DNA of 64,000 bases from Aldehydirespirator sp965204875 (GTDB taxonomy: Bacteria > Actinomycetota > Acidimicrobiia > Acidimicrobiales > Aldehydirespiratoraceae): NCBI GenBank assembly GCA_965204875.1, contig OZ242020.1:992001-1056000 (forward strand), in the 5' to 3' direction. Positions 35,508 through 45,172 of the stretch are shown here, in pieces (positions within the stretch are counted from its first letter, which is position 1; each line of letters starts with the position of its first letter). Both the position numbers and the translations under genes were made by a program. Below the pieces are notes generated by a model. It saw nothing but the letters and a program-made list of their open reading frames with translations, ran no database searches and was not told the DNA's origin.

Positions 35508-35689
35508 TGACCCTACCGTTTGGCACTCTCGGCCGGAGGCGGGCATGATCATGGAATCACAGGCGATCATCGCTCCAGACCGTCATTTCTTCATCGATAG
35601 GCTGCACAGACCGAAATTCATACGCAAAAATGCTTGCGCAAGACGCTTGCGCGAGGCCGAAGCTCACACGCGATACGCGAAGAGGAGTC

Positions 35690-37798
35690 ATGTTCCAGAT
35701 CCTCGATCCCCACGGCGAGCTGGTGGGCGCGGCCCCCGATCTCGACGACGACCGGCTCGTCGACATGTACCGGCGGCTGATCACCACACGGATCGCCGAC
35801 GAGAAGCTCCTCAACCTGCAACGCCAGGGCCGCATGGCCGCCTACTACCAGGTGAGCGGCCAGGAGGCTCACGTGGGCGCGGCGCTGGCCCTGCGCGACC
35901 AGGACTGGATCTTCACCGCCTACCGCGAGCTGGGCCTGTGGATCGCCCGCGGCATGAGCACCCTCAGCGTCGTGGGCTTCTGGCTCGGCATCCCCGACGA
36001 CGACGACATCTGGGACGTCCAGCGCTACCGCATCACCCGACTAAACGCCACCATCGGCACCCACCTGCCCCACGCGGTCGGTTTCGGCCACGCCGAGCGC
36101 CTCGGGGGCCGCGACACCGTGACGATGGCGGTGTTCGGCGACGGCGCCACCTCCGAGCCCGACTTCCACGCAGCCGCCAACTTCGCCGGCGTGTGGAAGG
36201 CGCCCACCGTGTTCCTGTGCCAGAACAACCAGGTGGCGCAGTCCACGACCATCGACAAGCAGACCGCCTCGGCGGGCATCGCCGCCAAGGCGGACGCCTA
36301 CGGCTTCGCCGGCGTGCTGGTGGACGGCATGGACCCGCTGGCGATGTATGAGGCCACCAGGGGTGCCGTGCAGCGGGCCGCCTCCGGTGACGGGCCCACG
36401 CTGATCGAGATGCACACCTACCGGTTCGCCCCGCACTCCACCTATGACGGCACGCCGGTGTACCGCAGCAGCGAGGAGGAGGCCGCCTGGCGCGCCCGCG
36501 ACCCGGTGCTGCGGATGCGCACGTTCCTGGAGCACAAGGGGCTGTGGGACGCCTCGGAGGAACAGACCATGCGGGAGCGTCTCTCCGCGGAGCTCGAGGC
36601 CGCGGTGGACGAGCTGGAGGCCCGGCCCGCCGTCGCGCGCGACTACTCGCCCCGGCAGCTCTTCGCCCGCATGCCGCCGGCTCTGGCCGAGCAGCTCCGC
36701 CGCGAGCAGCGGGACCTCGGTGAGCCCGCCGCCGCCATCGACGACGGCGACCTCTGGCTGATCAGCGACGAGCACCCTGCCGAGAGATCCCCCGAGCGAC
36801 ACCTCGAGGAGGCCGGGCCCACCGAGCGGGTCGACATGACCGGGGCGCTCAACATGACGCTGCACTCGGCCATGCAGCGGGATCCGTCGGTGATGGTGCT
36901 GGGTGAGGACGTGGCGCTGGAGGGCGGAGTGTTCCGCATCACCGAGGGACTGCACGACGCCTTCGGCCCCGAGAGGGTCATCGACACCCCGCTGTGCGAG
37001 ACCGGCATCATCGGCACCTCTGTGGGCATGGCGATGGCTGGTCTGCGGCCGGTGGCCGAGATCGAGTTCGCCGGCTTCGTCTACTCGGCCTTCGACCAGA
37101 TCATCGGCCACGTCGGGCGGCTGCGCTGGCGCTACCGGGGCCGCTTGACGGCACCGGTCGTGGTGCGCCTGCCGGTTGGCACCAACCTCGGCAACTACGA
37201 GTTCCATGTGGACTCGCCCGAGGCGTTCTTCGTGCACGCGCCCGGTTTGGTGGTGCTGTACCCGTCCAACCCCTACGACGCCAAGGGACTGCTGGAGGCG
37301 GCGCTGCGCAGCGAGGACCCGGTGATCTTCTTGGAGCCGGTCTCGCTGTACCGGGGTTTGCACGGCGAGGTGCCTGTGGCGCCGTACACGATCCCGATCG
37401 GGCGGGCCGCGGTCCGCCGCGAGGGGCGCGACGCCACCGTCGTCACGTGGGGCCCGCCGGTGCATGCCGCAGCCGTTGCCGCCGCCGAGCTCGACTCTGA
37501 GGGCGTGTCGGTGGAGGTCATCGACCTGAGGACGCTGTACCCCTGGGACCGTGAGACGGTGCTGGCCAGCGTCGAGAGGACCGGGCGCCTGGTGGTGGCG
37601 CACGAGGCCCAGATCACCGGCGGCGTCGGGGCCGAGATCGTGGCCGGGATCGCCGAGCACGGCGCCTACCTCCTGGACGCTCCGCCTGTGCGGGTAGGGC
37701 ACATGGACGTCTTCTGGGGCACGACCCAGCTCGAGCACTTCTCGAAGATCACCCCGGCGCGCATCGCGGCCGGCGTCCGCCGGGCGCTGGCCGGCTGA
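35690..37798 (+). CDS. Fused 2-oxoacid dehydrogenase E1 alpha-beta subunit
   Basis: This 702-residue thiamine-diphosphate enzyme carries the E1 alpha domain (about 1-340) and E1 beta domain (about 380-700) in one chain. The ThDP motif starts GDGATSEPDFHAAANF and ends with QNN. The beta half has LGEDVALEGGVFRIT and ends in a transketolase C-terminal domain. It decarboxylates branched-chain 2-oxoacids, pyruvate or acetoin and acylates E2 lipoate; which one is not clear. GAGGAG precedes ATG 35690. The E2 gene follows 5 bp downstream. No E3 gene is nearby. Confidence 0.92.
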   Translation: MFQILDPHGELVGAAPDLDDDRLVDMYRRLITTRIADEKLLNLQRQGRMAAYYQVSGQEAHVGAALALRDQDWIFTAYRELGLWIARGMSTLSVVGFWLGIPDDDDIWDVQRYRITRLNATIGTHLPHAVGFGHAERLGGRDTVTMAVFGDGATSEPDFHAAANFAGVWKAPTVFLCQNNQVAQSTTIDKQTASAGIAAKADAYGFAGVLVDGMDPLAMYEATRGAVQRAASGDGPTLIEMHTYRFAPHSTYDGTPVYRSSEEEAAWRARDPVLRMRTFLEHKGLWDASEEQTMRERLSAELEAAVDELEARPAVARDYSPRQLFARMPPALAEQLRREQRDLGEPAAAIDDGDLWLISDEHPAERSPERHLEEAGPTERVDMTGALNMTLHSAMQRDPSVMVLGEDVALEGGVFRITEGLHDAFGPERVIDTPLCETGIIGTSVGMAMAGLRPVAEIEFAGFVYSAFDQIIGHVGRLRWRYRGRLTAPVVVRLPVGTNLGNYEFHVDSPEAFFVHAPGLVVLYPSNPYDAKGLLEAALRSEDPVIFLEPVSLYRGLHGEVPVAPYTIPIGRAAVRREGRDATVVTWGPPVHAAAVAAAELDSEGVSVEVIDLRTLYPWDRETVLASVERTGRLVVAHEAQITGGVGAEIVAGIAEHGAYLLDAPPVRVGHMDVFWGTTQLEHFSKITPARIAAGVRRALAG

Positions 37799-37803
37799 CC
37801 GGC

Positions 37804-38970
37804 ATGGCACAAACCTTCCACCTGCCCGCTGTGGGCGACACCATGGTGGAGGCCGAGATCGTCGACTGGCTGGTCGAGGTCGGCGACGAGGTGGCACTCG
37901 ACCAGCCCATCTGCTCCGTCGAGACCGACAAGTCGGTGGTGGAGATGACGACCCCGTACCGGGGCGTCGTGCTGGCGCTCGGCGGCGAGCCGGGCGACGT
38001 CGTGGCCGTGGGCGAGCCGCTGATCGTCGTCGGTGAGCCAGGAGAGGAACTGCACGATTCCCCGCCTGCGGACACCGGCGCTCAGACCGCGGCAACAGCC
38101 GAGCCGGCAGCCGCACCGATCCGCGCCGTGCCCGAGCGAAGCACCCAGCCCGACGCCGGACCGATCCGCGCCATGCCCAAGGTTCGCAAGCTGGCCCGCG
38201 AGCGCTCCATCGACCTGGCAACCGTCACCGGGAGCGGCCCGCACGCGACGATCACGGTCGCCGACCTCGACGCCGCAGTTGCCCCATCGGGCGGCAGGCG
38301 CGAGCGTCTCAGCGCGGTCCGGCGCTCGATCGCGCGGCACCTCACCGCCTCGGCCCAGCAGATCCCGCAGTTCACCTCGATGGTGGAGGTGGACGCGGCA
38401 GCATTGCTGGCCACCCGCGCCGCGCTGGCCCGGCGTCTCGACTCCCCCGTCCCGCTGGACGCCGTGCTCACCGCCCTGCTGGTGCCGGTGCTGCAGGACC
38501 ACCGGATCATGAACGCCATGTTGGAAGGCGACGAGGTCGTCTACTTCGACCGCTACGACATCGGCATCGCGGTGGACGCCCCCGACGGGCTGACGGTGCC
38601 GGTCGTGCGCGGCGCCGACCGCCTGCCGGTGGCACAGATCGCCGCGGAGATCCTGCGGCTCGCCGCCGCGGCCAGGGACCGCACCATCGCGCCGGCGGAG
38701 ATGACCGGCGCCACCGCGACCGTCAACAATGTCGGCGCGCTCGGGCTGATCGCCGGCACTCCGATCCTGCCGCTGGGCACCAGCATGATCGCCGCCTTCG
38801 GCAAGGCCCGACCGGTGGTGCGACTGCGCGAGGGCAACCCGGTCGAGGTGCCGACCATGACCATCAGCGCCACCTTCGACCATCGCATCGTGGACGGCGG
38901 CGCGGCGGGCCGCTTCCTGGCCCAGCTCCAGGATCACCTCCAGGTGCCCGCCCTCGGCCTGCTCACCTAA
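37804..38970 (+). CDS. Dihydrolipoamide acyltransferase E2 component
   Basis: The 388-residue E2 has one lipoyl domain (lysine in VETDKSVVEM, about residue 46), an Ala/Pro linker, a peripheral subunit-binding domain (PKVRKLARERSIDLATVTGS), and the catalytic acyltransferase domain ending with FDHRIVDGG, which holds the HxxxDG active-site motif. It takes the acyl group from the fused E1 and passes it to CoA. One lipoyl domain and this length fit a branched-chain or acetoin-type complex. Confidence 0.93.
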   Translation: MAQTFHLPAVGDTMVEAEIVDWLVEVGDEVALDQPICSVETDKSVVEMTTPYRGVVLALGGEPGDVVAVGEPLIVVGEPGEELHDSPPADTGAQTAATAEPAAAPIRAVPERSTQPDAGPIRAMPKVRKLARERSIDLATVTGSGPHATITVADLDAAVAPSGGRRERLSAVRRSIARHLTASAQQIPQFTSMVEVDAAALLATRAALARRLDSPVPLDAVLTALLVPVLQDHRIMNAMLEGDEVVYFDRYDIGIAVDAPDGLTVPVVRGADRLPVAQIAAEILRLAAAARDRTIAPAEMTGATATVNNVGALGLIAGTPILPLGTSMIAAFGKARPVVRLREGNPVEVPTMTISATFDHRIVDGGAAGRFLAQLQDHLQVPALGLLT

Positions 38971-39033
38971 CCCCTCGACCGCCGGCGCATCCGACCGGTG
39001 CTGCTGTCGGCGCGTGGGAGCGGTAGTGAGCAC

Positions 39034-39091
39034 CGCGTAGGAACGGTAGTGACTGCCGCGTACACGCGGTAGTCACTACCGTTCCTACGCG
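39034..39091. repeat. 28-bp near-perfect inverted repeat with extra direct copy at 39011-39038
   Basis: Arms 39034-39061 and 39064-39091 are complementary at 27 of 28 positions with a 2-bp loop. A third, diverged copy of the left arm sits just upstream and overlaps it (39011-39038). The site lies 64 bp after the E2 stop and 31 bp before the DUF4143 gene. It may be a terminator for E1-E2 or an operator for the ATPase gene. Confidence 0.7.
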
Positions 39092-39110
39092 TTGTCTGGT
39101 GACTTTCCTC

Positions 39111-39116
39111 TAGACT
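39111..39116 (+). promoter_or_regulatory. TAGACT -10-like element before the DUF4143 ATPase gene
   Basis: TAGACT ends 6 nt before ATG 39123, with no Shine-Dalgarno, matching the leaderless pattern elsewhere in the window. Confidence 0.5.
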
Positions 39117-39122
39117 GGGAAC

Positions 39123-40352
39123 ATGGCCAGCTATATGCCGCGCCTGGTGGACACGGTGCTCGGGGAGTACCTCGAAGAGCTGCCTGCCATCATGGTCGTA
39201 GGGCCTCGTGCCTGCGGCAAGACCACCACCGCGGCCCGCTTGGCCCGAACGGTCGTCCGGTTGGACTCCGACGACGCCGCCGCCTTCCACGCCAGCGCCG
39301 ACGCCGCCCTGGGCGACCGCGACGAGCCGGTGCTGCTTGACGAGTGGCAGATGGTGCCGGCGGTGCTGGCCGCCGTGAAGCGAGCAGTGGACACCGACCG
39401 CAGGCCGGGCCGCTACCTGATCACCGGCTCGGCGCGCCCGGACGCCACCGACCGGTTCTGGCCCGGCACCGGCCGGGTGGTGATGCTGCGCATGTACCCC
39501 CTGACCATTGCCGAGCAGCAGCAGCGGCCCGTTCGGCCACTGATCGACCGCCTGGTCGCCGGCGAGGCTCTGGCGGCAGCTCCCGGCCCGGCGCTGGACC
39601 TGGAGGACTACCTGCGGCTGGCGCTGCGGGGCGGGTTCCCCGAGCCGGCGCTGCAGCTCAGCGAGCGCACCGCCCGGGGCTGGCTCGAGAGCTACGCCGA
39701 CCAGGTCGCCCTGCGCGACGCCCGCGCCTACGGGGAGGCGCCCGACCCGGCACGGCTGCATCGCTACTTCGAGGCCTGCGCTGCCAACTCCGCTGCCACG
39801 GCCCAACACAAGACCCTCTACGACGCGGCAGGCATCAATCGCAAGACAGCGGTCGCCTACGACGAGCTGCTGCGCGACCTGATGGTCACCGACCAGTTGC
39901 CCGCCTGGTCCACCAACCGGCTCAAGCGCATGAGCCGGACGCCGAAGCGCTACGTGATCGACTCGGGCCTGCTCGCAGGCGTCCTGCGCGTCGGCCTCGA
40001 CGACGTCCTGGCCTCCGGCAGCCTCATAGGCAGCCTGATCGACACGTTCGTGGTGGCCCAGCTGCGAGCCGAGGCGACCGTGGCGCGGTCCCGCTACCGC
40101 CTCTTCCACCTGCGCGAGCAGGACGGCCGCCGCGAGGTCGATGTGATCGCCGAGCTGGGCGGCGGGCGGGTCGCCGGAATCGAGATCAAGGCGGCGGCCG
40201 GCGTCAGCAGCTCCGACGCCCGCCACCTGGTGTGGCTCAGCGAGGCCCTGGGCGAGCGGTTCGTGGCCGGCGCAGTGCTGCACACCGGGCGGGACACGTT
40301 CGAGCTGGCCGAGGGCATCACGGCCGCACCCATCTCCACCCTATGGTCATAG
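39123..40352 (+). CDS. AAA-family ATPase with DUF4143 C-terminal domain
   Basis: The 409-residue protein has an AAA_14-type ATPase at the N-terminus: Walker A GPRACGKTTT, Walker B PVLLDEWQ, and sensor-like YLITGSARP. A DUF4143 C-terminal domain ends in an archaeal-Holliday-junction-resolvase-like fold (FHLREQDGRREVDVIAEL ... AGIEIKAAA). The family is widespread, often multicopy and near mobile or defence genes; its function is unsettled. A second, diverged member is at 59989. Confidence 0.85.
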   Translation: MASYMPRLVDTVLGEYLEELPAIMVVGPRACGKTTTAARLARTVVRLDSDDAAAFHASADAALGDRDEPVLLDEWQMVPAVLAAVKRAVDTDRRPGRYLITGSARPDATDRFWPGTGRVVMLRMYPLTIAEQQQRPVRPLIDRLVAGEALAAAPGPALDLEDYLRLALRGGFPEPALQLSERTARGWLESYADQVALRDARAYGEAPDPARLHRYFEACAANSAATAQHKTLYDAAGINRKTAVAYDELLRDLMVTDQLPAWSTNRLKRMSRTPKRYVIDSGLLAGVLRVGLDDVLASGSLIGSLIDTFVVAQLRAEATVARSRYRLFHLREQDGRREVDVIAELGGGRVAGIEIKAAAGVSSSDARHLVWLSEALGERFVAGAVLHTGRDTFELAEGITAAPISTLWS

Positions 40353-40458
40353 GACCACGGTCACAGGACTGCGGTCACAGCAACCAGCGGGCGCGGCTGT
40401 CGCACCCAGGCACAACCCCTACCGGCGCGGCGGCCGGCGTTAGTGGCGTGCTGTGGCC

Positions 40459-41277
40459 TCAGGCGATGCCGGCGGCGTTCAGGGCCCGCTGCGTGAGCAC
40501 CCGGGCCAGGTGGCTGCGGTACTCGGCGTCGGCGTTGAGGTCCTCGGGCGGCTCGAGCCCGTCGGCTGCGACCGCGGCCGCCTCGGCCGCTGACGCCCCG
40601 CCGGCCAGCGCGGCCTCCACAGCAGTGGCCCGGAGAGGCACCGAGCCCATGTTGACGAGGCTCACGCCCGCTCCCCCGCCGGCCACTGCCACGCCGACGA
40701 TGGCCCAGTCCTGGGCCCGGCGGTTGAACTTCTGATAGTTCCACCCGCCGGTGTTCGACGGCACCCGCACCTCGGTGATCATCTCGTCCGCGGCCAGCAC
40801 CGACTCGAAATAGCCGGTGAAGAAGTCGCTCGCGGCGATCTCGCGCGAGCCCGCCGGACCCTGCGCCACGACGGTGCCGCCCAGCGCCAGCACCGCCGCA
40901 GGCAGATCCGACGCCGGATCGGCGTGGGCGATGGTGCCGCCCAGGGTGCCCCGGTGGCGCACCGCCGGGTCGCCGACCAGCGCCGCCACCGACGCCAGCA
41001 TCGGGCACGCCCGTGCCAGCGCCTCGGAGTGCTCCAGCTCGCTGTGGCGGGTGAGCGCGCCGATGGCCACGGTGCCGTTGGCGGCGCGGATGTAGCGCAG
41101 GTCGTCCAGCCGTCCCACGTCCACCAGCACGCCGGGAACGGCCAGCCGGAAGCGCATCATCGGGATCAGGCTGTGACCCCCGGCCAGGAGCTTGGCCTCG
41201 TCGCCGTGCTCGCCCAGCAGCGCGATGGCGTGCTCGACGGACTCGGCGACCTCGTAGTCGAATGCGGCAGGTATCAC
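40459..41277 (-). CDS. coxM: Molybdenum hydroxylase FAD-binding subunit (CoxM/CutM-like)
   Basis: This 272-residue FAD subunit of a xanthine-oxidase-family enzyme passes electrons from the iron-sulfur subunit. FAD-binding motifs are AGGHSLIP and TLGGTIAHADP. Its ATG overlaps the large-subunit stop by 4 bp (ATGA). The gene order here, S-L-M, differs from the M-S-L order of genuine CO dehydrogenase operons. Confidence 0.9.
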   Translation of the reverse strand: MIPAAFDYEVAESVEHAIALLGEHGDEAKLLAGGHSLIPMMRFRLAVPGVLVDVGRLDDLRYIRAANGTVAIGALTRHSELEHSEALARACPMLASVAALVGDPAVRHRGTLGGTIAHADPASDLPAAVLALGGTVVAQGPAGSREIAASDFFTGYFESVLAADEMITEVRVPSNTGGWNYQKFNRRAQDWAIVGVAVAGGGAGVSLVNMGSVPLRATAVEAALAGGASAAEAAAVAADGLEPPEDLNADAEYRSHLARVLTQRALNAAGIA

Positions 41278-43664
41278 GACGCACCTCCTTGGGCATCGGC
41301 GATGGCTCTCCAGACTGTCTGGGGCGACGCGGGCATCGCCACGTCGGTTACGCCCAGATCGCGCAGCGCGTCCACGACGGCGTTGATGACCGCCGGCGCG
41401 GCGGCGATGGTGCCGGCCTCGCCCACCCCCTTGACCCCCATCGGGTTGGTGGGGCTCGGCGTGGCGTGGCTGTCGAGGCGGTATCTCGGCGCCTCGGCGG
41501 CCGAGGGCACCAGGTAGTCGCCCAGGTTGGCGGAGGTGAGCTGGCCCTCGGCGTTGTAGGCGGCGTCCTCGTAGAGCGCCTGGGCCGCGCCCTGCAGGAT
41601 GCCGCCGTGCACCTGGCCCTCGACGATCAGCGGGTTGATCTGCACGCCGCAGTCGTCCACGGCCACATAGTCCACCACCTCCACGTTGCCGGTGTCGGCG
41701 TCAACCTCCACCACGGCGATGTGGGTGCCGTTGGGGAAGGTGAAGTTGGGCGGGTCATAGGTGACGTGGGCCTCCAGGTTGGGCTCCACCCCGTCGGGCA
41801 GGTCGTGCGCGGTGAACGCCGCGAAGGCCACGGCCGCCAGCGGCACCTCGGCCTCGGGCGTGCCCCGCACCCGGAACGTGCCCCCTGTGAACTCCAGGTC
41901 GTCCTCGCTGGCCTCCAGCTGGTGCGCGGCGATGATCCGGGCCTTGTCGAGCACCTTCTCGGTGGCCATGTACACCGCGGTGCCGCCGACCGACAGCGAC
42001 CGCGACCCGTAGGTGTCCATGCCCAGCGGGCTGATCGCGGTGTCGGAGTGCAGCACCTCCACGTCGTCGGGATCGACTCCCAGCTTGTCGGCGACGATCA
42101 TCGACCAGGACGTCTCGTGGCCCTGCCCGTGCGGCGTCGAGCCGGTCACCACCTGAACCTTGCAGGTCGGCGAGATCCGCACGGTGGCGGCCTCCCAGCC
42201 CCCGGCGCCGTAGTCGAGCGCCGCCAGCACCCGGCTCGGCGCCAGCCCGCACATCTCCACGTAGCTCGAGAAGCCGATCCCGAGCCGCACGGATGATCCC
42301 TCGGCACGGCGCCTGGCCTGCTCGGCACGGCGCTCGGGCACCCCGGCCAGAGCCATCGCCTTGTCGAGCACCGCCTGGTAGTCGCCGCTGTCGAAGGTCA
42401 GCCCGGCGCACGAGTCATACGGGAAGGCGTCGGCGGCGATGAAGTTGCGGGACCTGATCTCCTCGGGGGTGACGCCCACCGCGGCGGCGAGCGAGTCCAT
42501 GGCCCGCTCGATGGCGTATGTGGCCTCGGGCCGGCCCGCGCCCCGGTAGGCGTCCGTGGGCGTGCGGTTGGTGAAGACCGAGGTGCACTCGAAGAGGTAG
42601 TGACCCACGTCGTAGCAGCCGTGGTAGAGGAACCCGCCCAGCAGCGGCACGCCCGGCGTGACCAGCTGAAGGTAGGCGCCCATGTCGGCCAGCAGCCTCA
42701 CCCGCACCGCCTGCACCTTGCCGCGGGCGTCCGCGGCGAGCTCGATGTCCTGCACCTGGCCGCGGCCATGGATGGTGGAGAGCGCCGCCTCGCTGCGGCC
42801 CTCGGTCCAGCGCACCGGCACGCCCCGCTGCAGCGCCAGCGCGCTGCACAGGATCTCCTCGGCGTAGACGTTGAGCTTGCAGCCGAAGCCGCCGCCCACC
42901 GAGGGCGCCACCACCCTCAGCTTGTTCTCGCCGATGCCGAGGGTGACCGCGGTCATCACCTTGAGGATGTGCGGTATCTGGGTGGCGGAGTACAGCGTCA
43001 GCTCGCCCCCGGCCGGCGACGGCACCGCGGCGCAGCCCCGCGGCTCCATCGGCGCCGGGATGAGCCGCTGCTGCAGGTAGCGCTCGCTGACGATGTGGGC
43101 CGCGCCGGCGAAGGCGGCCTCCACCGCCTCGGCGTTGTCGCCGAAGGGTGCCCACGTGTAGCACTCGTTGGTGTCGAGGTCGGGGTGCACCAGCGGCGCG
43201 CCCTCGGCCACAGCGTCCTCGATGCCCACCACGGCGGGCCGCGGCTCGTAGTCCACCACCACCGCCGCGGCACCGTCGGCCGCCGCGTAGCGAGAGTCGG
43301 CCAGCACCACGGCCACGGCGTCGCCCACGTATTTGGCGGTGCCGCGGGCCACCGGCAGGTGCGGCGGACTCTTCATGTCGGGAGTGACCGGCCAGGCGCA
43401 GGGCAGTGCACCCTCGCCCCAGAGCGGTGCCAGGTCGTCGCCGCTGAGCACCTCGCTGACACCGTCGATCTCGAGCGCGGCCGAGCCGTCGATGCCGACG
43501 ATGTCGGCGTGCGCCTCGCTGGAGCGCACCACGCCCACCCAGAGCGCGCCGGGCAGGTTGAGGTCGTCGATGAACTTGGCCTCGCCCGTCAGCAGGGCGG
43601 GATCCTCCTTGCGGAGCCGGCGGGAGCCGACGTGGGTGCTGGGAGCTTCGGCTGTCATGGTCAT
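41274..43664 (-). CDS. Molybdopterin-binding large subunit, xanthine dehydrogenase family (form II CoxL-like)
   Basis: The 796-residue catalytic subunit carries Mo-molybdopterin. The active-site loop reads AYRGAGR, the signature of so-called form II enzymes, not the AYxCSFR loop of true aerobic CO dehydrogenases. CO oxidation is therefore not supported and the substrate is an unknown aldehyde, purine or heterocycle. Other motifs are GGGFGCK in the molybdopterin region and the C-terminal GVGEAG with its catalytic Glu. GGAGGTGA precedes ATG 43664 inside the end of the small-subunit gene. Confidence 0.92.
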   Translation of the reverse strand: MTMTAEAPSTHVGSRRLRKEDPALLTGEAKFIDDLNLPGALWVGVVRSSEAHADIVGIDGSAALEIDGVSEVLSGDDLAPLWGEGALPCAWPVTPDMKSPPHLPVARGTAKYVGDAVAVVLADSRYAAADGAAAVVVDYEPRPAVVGIEDAVAEGAPLVHPDLDTNECYTWAPFGDNAEAVEAAFAGAAHIVSERYLQQRLIPAPMEPRGCAAVPSPAGGELTLYSATQIPHILKVMTAVTLGIGENKLRVVAPSVGGGFGCKLNVYAEEILCSALALQRGVPVRWTEGRSEAALSTIHGRGQVQDIELAADARGKVQAVRVRLLADMGAYLQLVTPGVPLLGGFLYHGCYDVGHYLFECTSVFTNRTPTDAYRGAGRPEATYAIERAMDSLAAAVGVTPEEIRSRNFIAADAFPYDSCAGLTFDSGDYQAVLDKAMALAGVPERRAEQARRRAEGSSVRLGIGFSSYVEMCGLAPSRVLAALDYGAGGWEAATVRISPTCKVQVVTGSTPHGQGHETSWSMIVADKLGVDPDDVEVLHSDTAISPLGMDTYGSRSLSVGGTAVYMATEKVLDKARIIAAHQLEASEDDLEFTGGTFRVRGTPEAEVPLAAVAFAAFTAHDLPDGVEPNLEAHVTYDPPNFTFPNGTHIAVVEVDADTGNVEVVDYVAVDDCGVQINPLIVEGQVHGGILQGAAQALYEDAAYNAEGQLTSANLGDYLVPSAAEAPRYRLDSHATPSPTNPMGVKGVGEAGTIAAAPAVINAVVDALRDLGVTDVAMPASPQTVWRAIADAQGGAS

Positions 43665-43667
43665 GGC

Positions 43668-44144
43668 TCAGTCACCTCCAGCAGGGGTGCCCGCCGCGGC
43701 CAGCACGGCATCGACGATGTTCTGGTAGCCGGTGCAGCGGCACAGGTTGCCCTCGAGGCCGTGGCGCACGCCGTTCTCGTCGAGACCGGGGTACTCCTCC
43801 ACCAGCGAGATGGCGGCCATCACCATGCCCGGTGTGCAATAGCCGCACTGCAGGGCGTGGTGCTCGTGGAACGCCTGCTGCATGGGGTGCAGCGTCCCGT
43901 CCTCGGCGGCGACACCCTCGATGGTGGTGATCTCGGCGCCGTCGGCCTGCACCGCGAACATGGTGCAGGACTTGGCGGAATGCCCGCCGACCAGCACCGT
44001 GCAGGCGCCGCAGCTGCTCGAGTCGCAGCCGATGTTGGTCCCGGTGAGCCCGAGATCGTCGCGCAGTGCGTGTACCAGCAGCGTGCGCGGCTCCACCTCA
44101 AGGCTTCGCCGGGTGCCGTTAACGGTCAGGGTCACAGCTGTCAT
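43668..44144 (-). CDS. coxS: Molybdenum hydroxylase 2Fe-2S subunit (CoxS-like)
   Basis: The 158-residue subunit has two 2Fe-2S clusters: N-terminal GCDSSSCGACTVLVGGHSAKSC and C-terminal CGYCTPGM with CRCTGY. It links the molybdenum site to the FAD subunit. ATG 44144 is preferred over ATG 44150 because GAGGAG lies at a sensible distance upstream of it. It is first in the S-L-M operon. Confidence 0.93.
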   Translation of the reverse strand: MTAVTLTVNGTRRSLEVEPRTLLVHALRDDLGLTGTNIGCDSSSCGACTVLVGGHSAKSCTMFAVQADGAEITTIEGVAAEDGTLHPMQQAFHEHHALQCGYCTPGMVMAAISLVEEYPGLDENGVRHGLEGNLCRCTGYQNIVDAVLAAAGTPAGGD

Positions 44145-44271
44145 GGGCATCTCCTCTGTGTGGGTCTATGTGGGTCGGTGGTTGGTTGCGGAGAGGGCAT
44201 CGGGGCTGTCCGGCGGGCCGGCCCGCCACAGCCGTCATTCGCCTCTGGGTGCGGGTCGGTGGTCGCTGCCG

Positions 44272-45165
44272 TCATCCTGCCGCGGATTTCAGCCGTTGTC
44301 GAGTGCCTTCGGCGATGGGGCGGTGCGCCAGCGCCTGCCTGGCTGATTCGAGGTCGTCGCGGCTGGTGACGCCGATCCAGGACTCGTCGGTGACCACGAC
44401 GCCCACGGTCAGCCGGCCCGCGGCCATCTGCTCGGCAACCACGTCAGGGAGCAGGCACTCGGCGTCGGGGGCTGCGCCGCCCGCTCGAAAGCGCTCGAAC
44501 GCCGCCTCGATCCAGCCGAACGCCGAATGGGGGAAGGCCCACAGGTTCATCGAGACGAGGCTGTGGTCGTCGAGTTCCACTCCGGGATCCTGCGAGCGGA
44601 TCGTGCCGTCGGGCCGGCGGGACACGCCGCGATGCTCGACGATGCCGCTGAGGCGGTCGCCGCCTCCGACGTCGCACACACCCCGGTTGACGCTGCCCGC
44701 GCCGGGAAGCGTCAGCCCGAGGCGGTACCCACAGAGCCAGGCCTCGTCTTCGTCCAAGTCGTCAGCGGCGGCGGCGATCGCCGCGAACGCGGTTGCGCCG
44801 TAGTAGTCGTCGGCGTTGCAGACGACGAACGTGCCCGGGTCCGCGGGCACTGCGGGGGCCGCGGCCAGCACCGCGTGGGCGGTTCCCCAGGGCTTGGCGC
44901 GAGCCGGTCCGTGCTGGTCCTGGTTGACGTAGGCGAACTCGATCCCGGAACTCCGCAGGGCGTCGTGGCGGGCGGCCAAGTGGCGGCGCAGGCCGGCCTC
45001 GATCTCGGAGCGAGCGACGATCACCACCCTGGAGGCGCCGGCCGCGGCCGCGTCCATGACGGCGTAATCGACGAAGGCCTCCCCCGCCGGCCCGACGGTG
45101 GCGAGCTGCTTGTCACCGCCGAAACGCCGGCCGAGCCCGGCCGCCATCACCACCAGCGTGAACAC
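44272..45165 (-). CDS. Nucleotidyltransferase family protein (sugar-1-phosphate type)
   Basis: The 297-residue NTP_transferase-fold enzyme has activation motif MAAGLGRRFGGDKQL, a GTAHAVLAA block, and the metal-binding block NADDYYG. The later part (VSMNLWAFPHSAF, GVTSRDD) matches glucose-1-phosphate nucleotidyltransferase-like proteins rather than the molybdenum cofactor enzymes MobA/MocA, despite the coxSLM neighbour. GTG 45165 is preceded by TAGCCT at 7 nt and no RBS. It is divergent from surface protein A, sharing a 14-bp upstream block with the phosphatase gene at 48655. Confidence 0.8.
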   Translation of the reverse strand: MFTLVVMAAGLGRRFGGDKQLATVGPAGEAFVDYAVMDAAAAGASRVVIVARSEIEAGLRRHLAARHDALRSSGIEFAYVNQDQHGPARAKPWGTAHAVLAAAPAVPADPGTFVVCNADDYYGATAFAAIAAAADDLDEDEAWLCGYRLGLTLPGAGSVNRGVCDVGGGDRLSGIVEHRGVSRRPDGTIRSQDPGVELDDHSLVSMNLWAFPHSAFGWIEAAFERFRAGGAAPDAECLLPDVVAEQMAAGRLTVGVVVTDESWIGVTSRDDLESARQALAHRPIAEGTRQRLKSAAG

Positions 45166-45172
45166 GTCGCAG

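Noticed and set aside
41274..44144. Aerobic carbon monoxide dehydrogenase operon
   Set aside because: The large-subunit loop is AYRGAGR, not AYxCSFR, and the gene order is S-L-M. Only a general molybdenum hydroxylase call is supported.
44272..45165. MobA/MocA molybdenum cofactor enzyme
   Set aside because: Proximity to cox genes suggested it, but the NADDYYG and VSMNLW blocks fit sugar-phosphate nucleotidyltransferases better.
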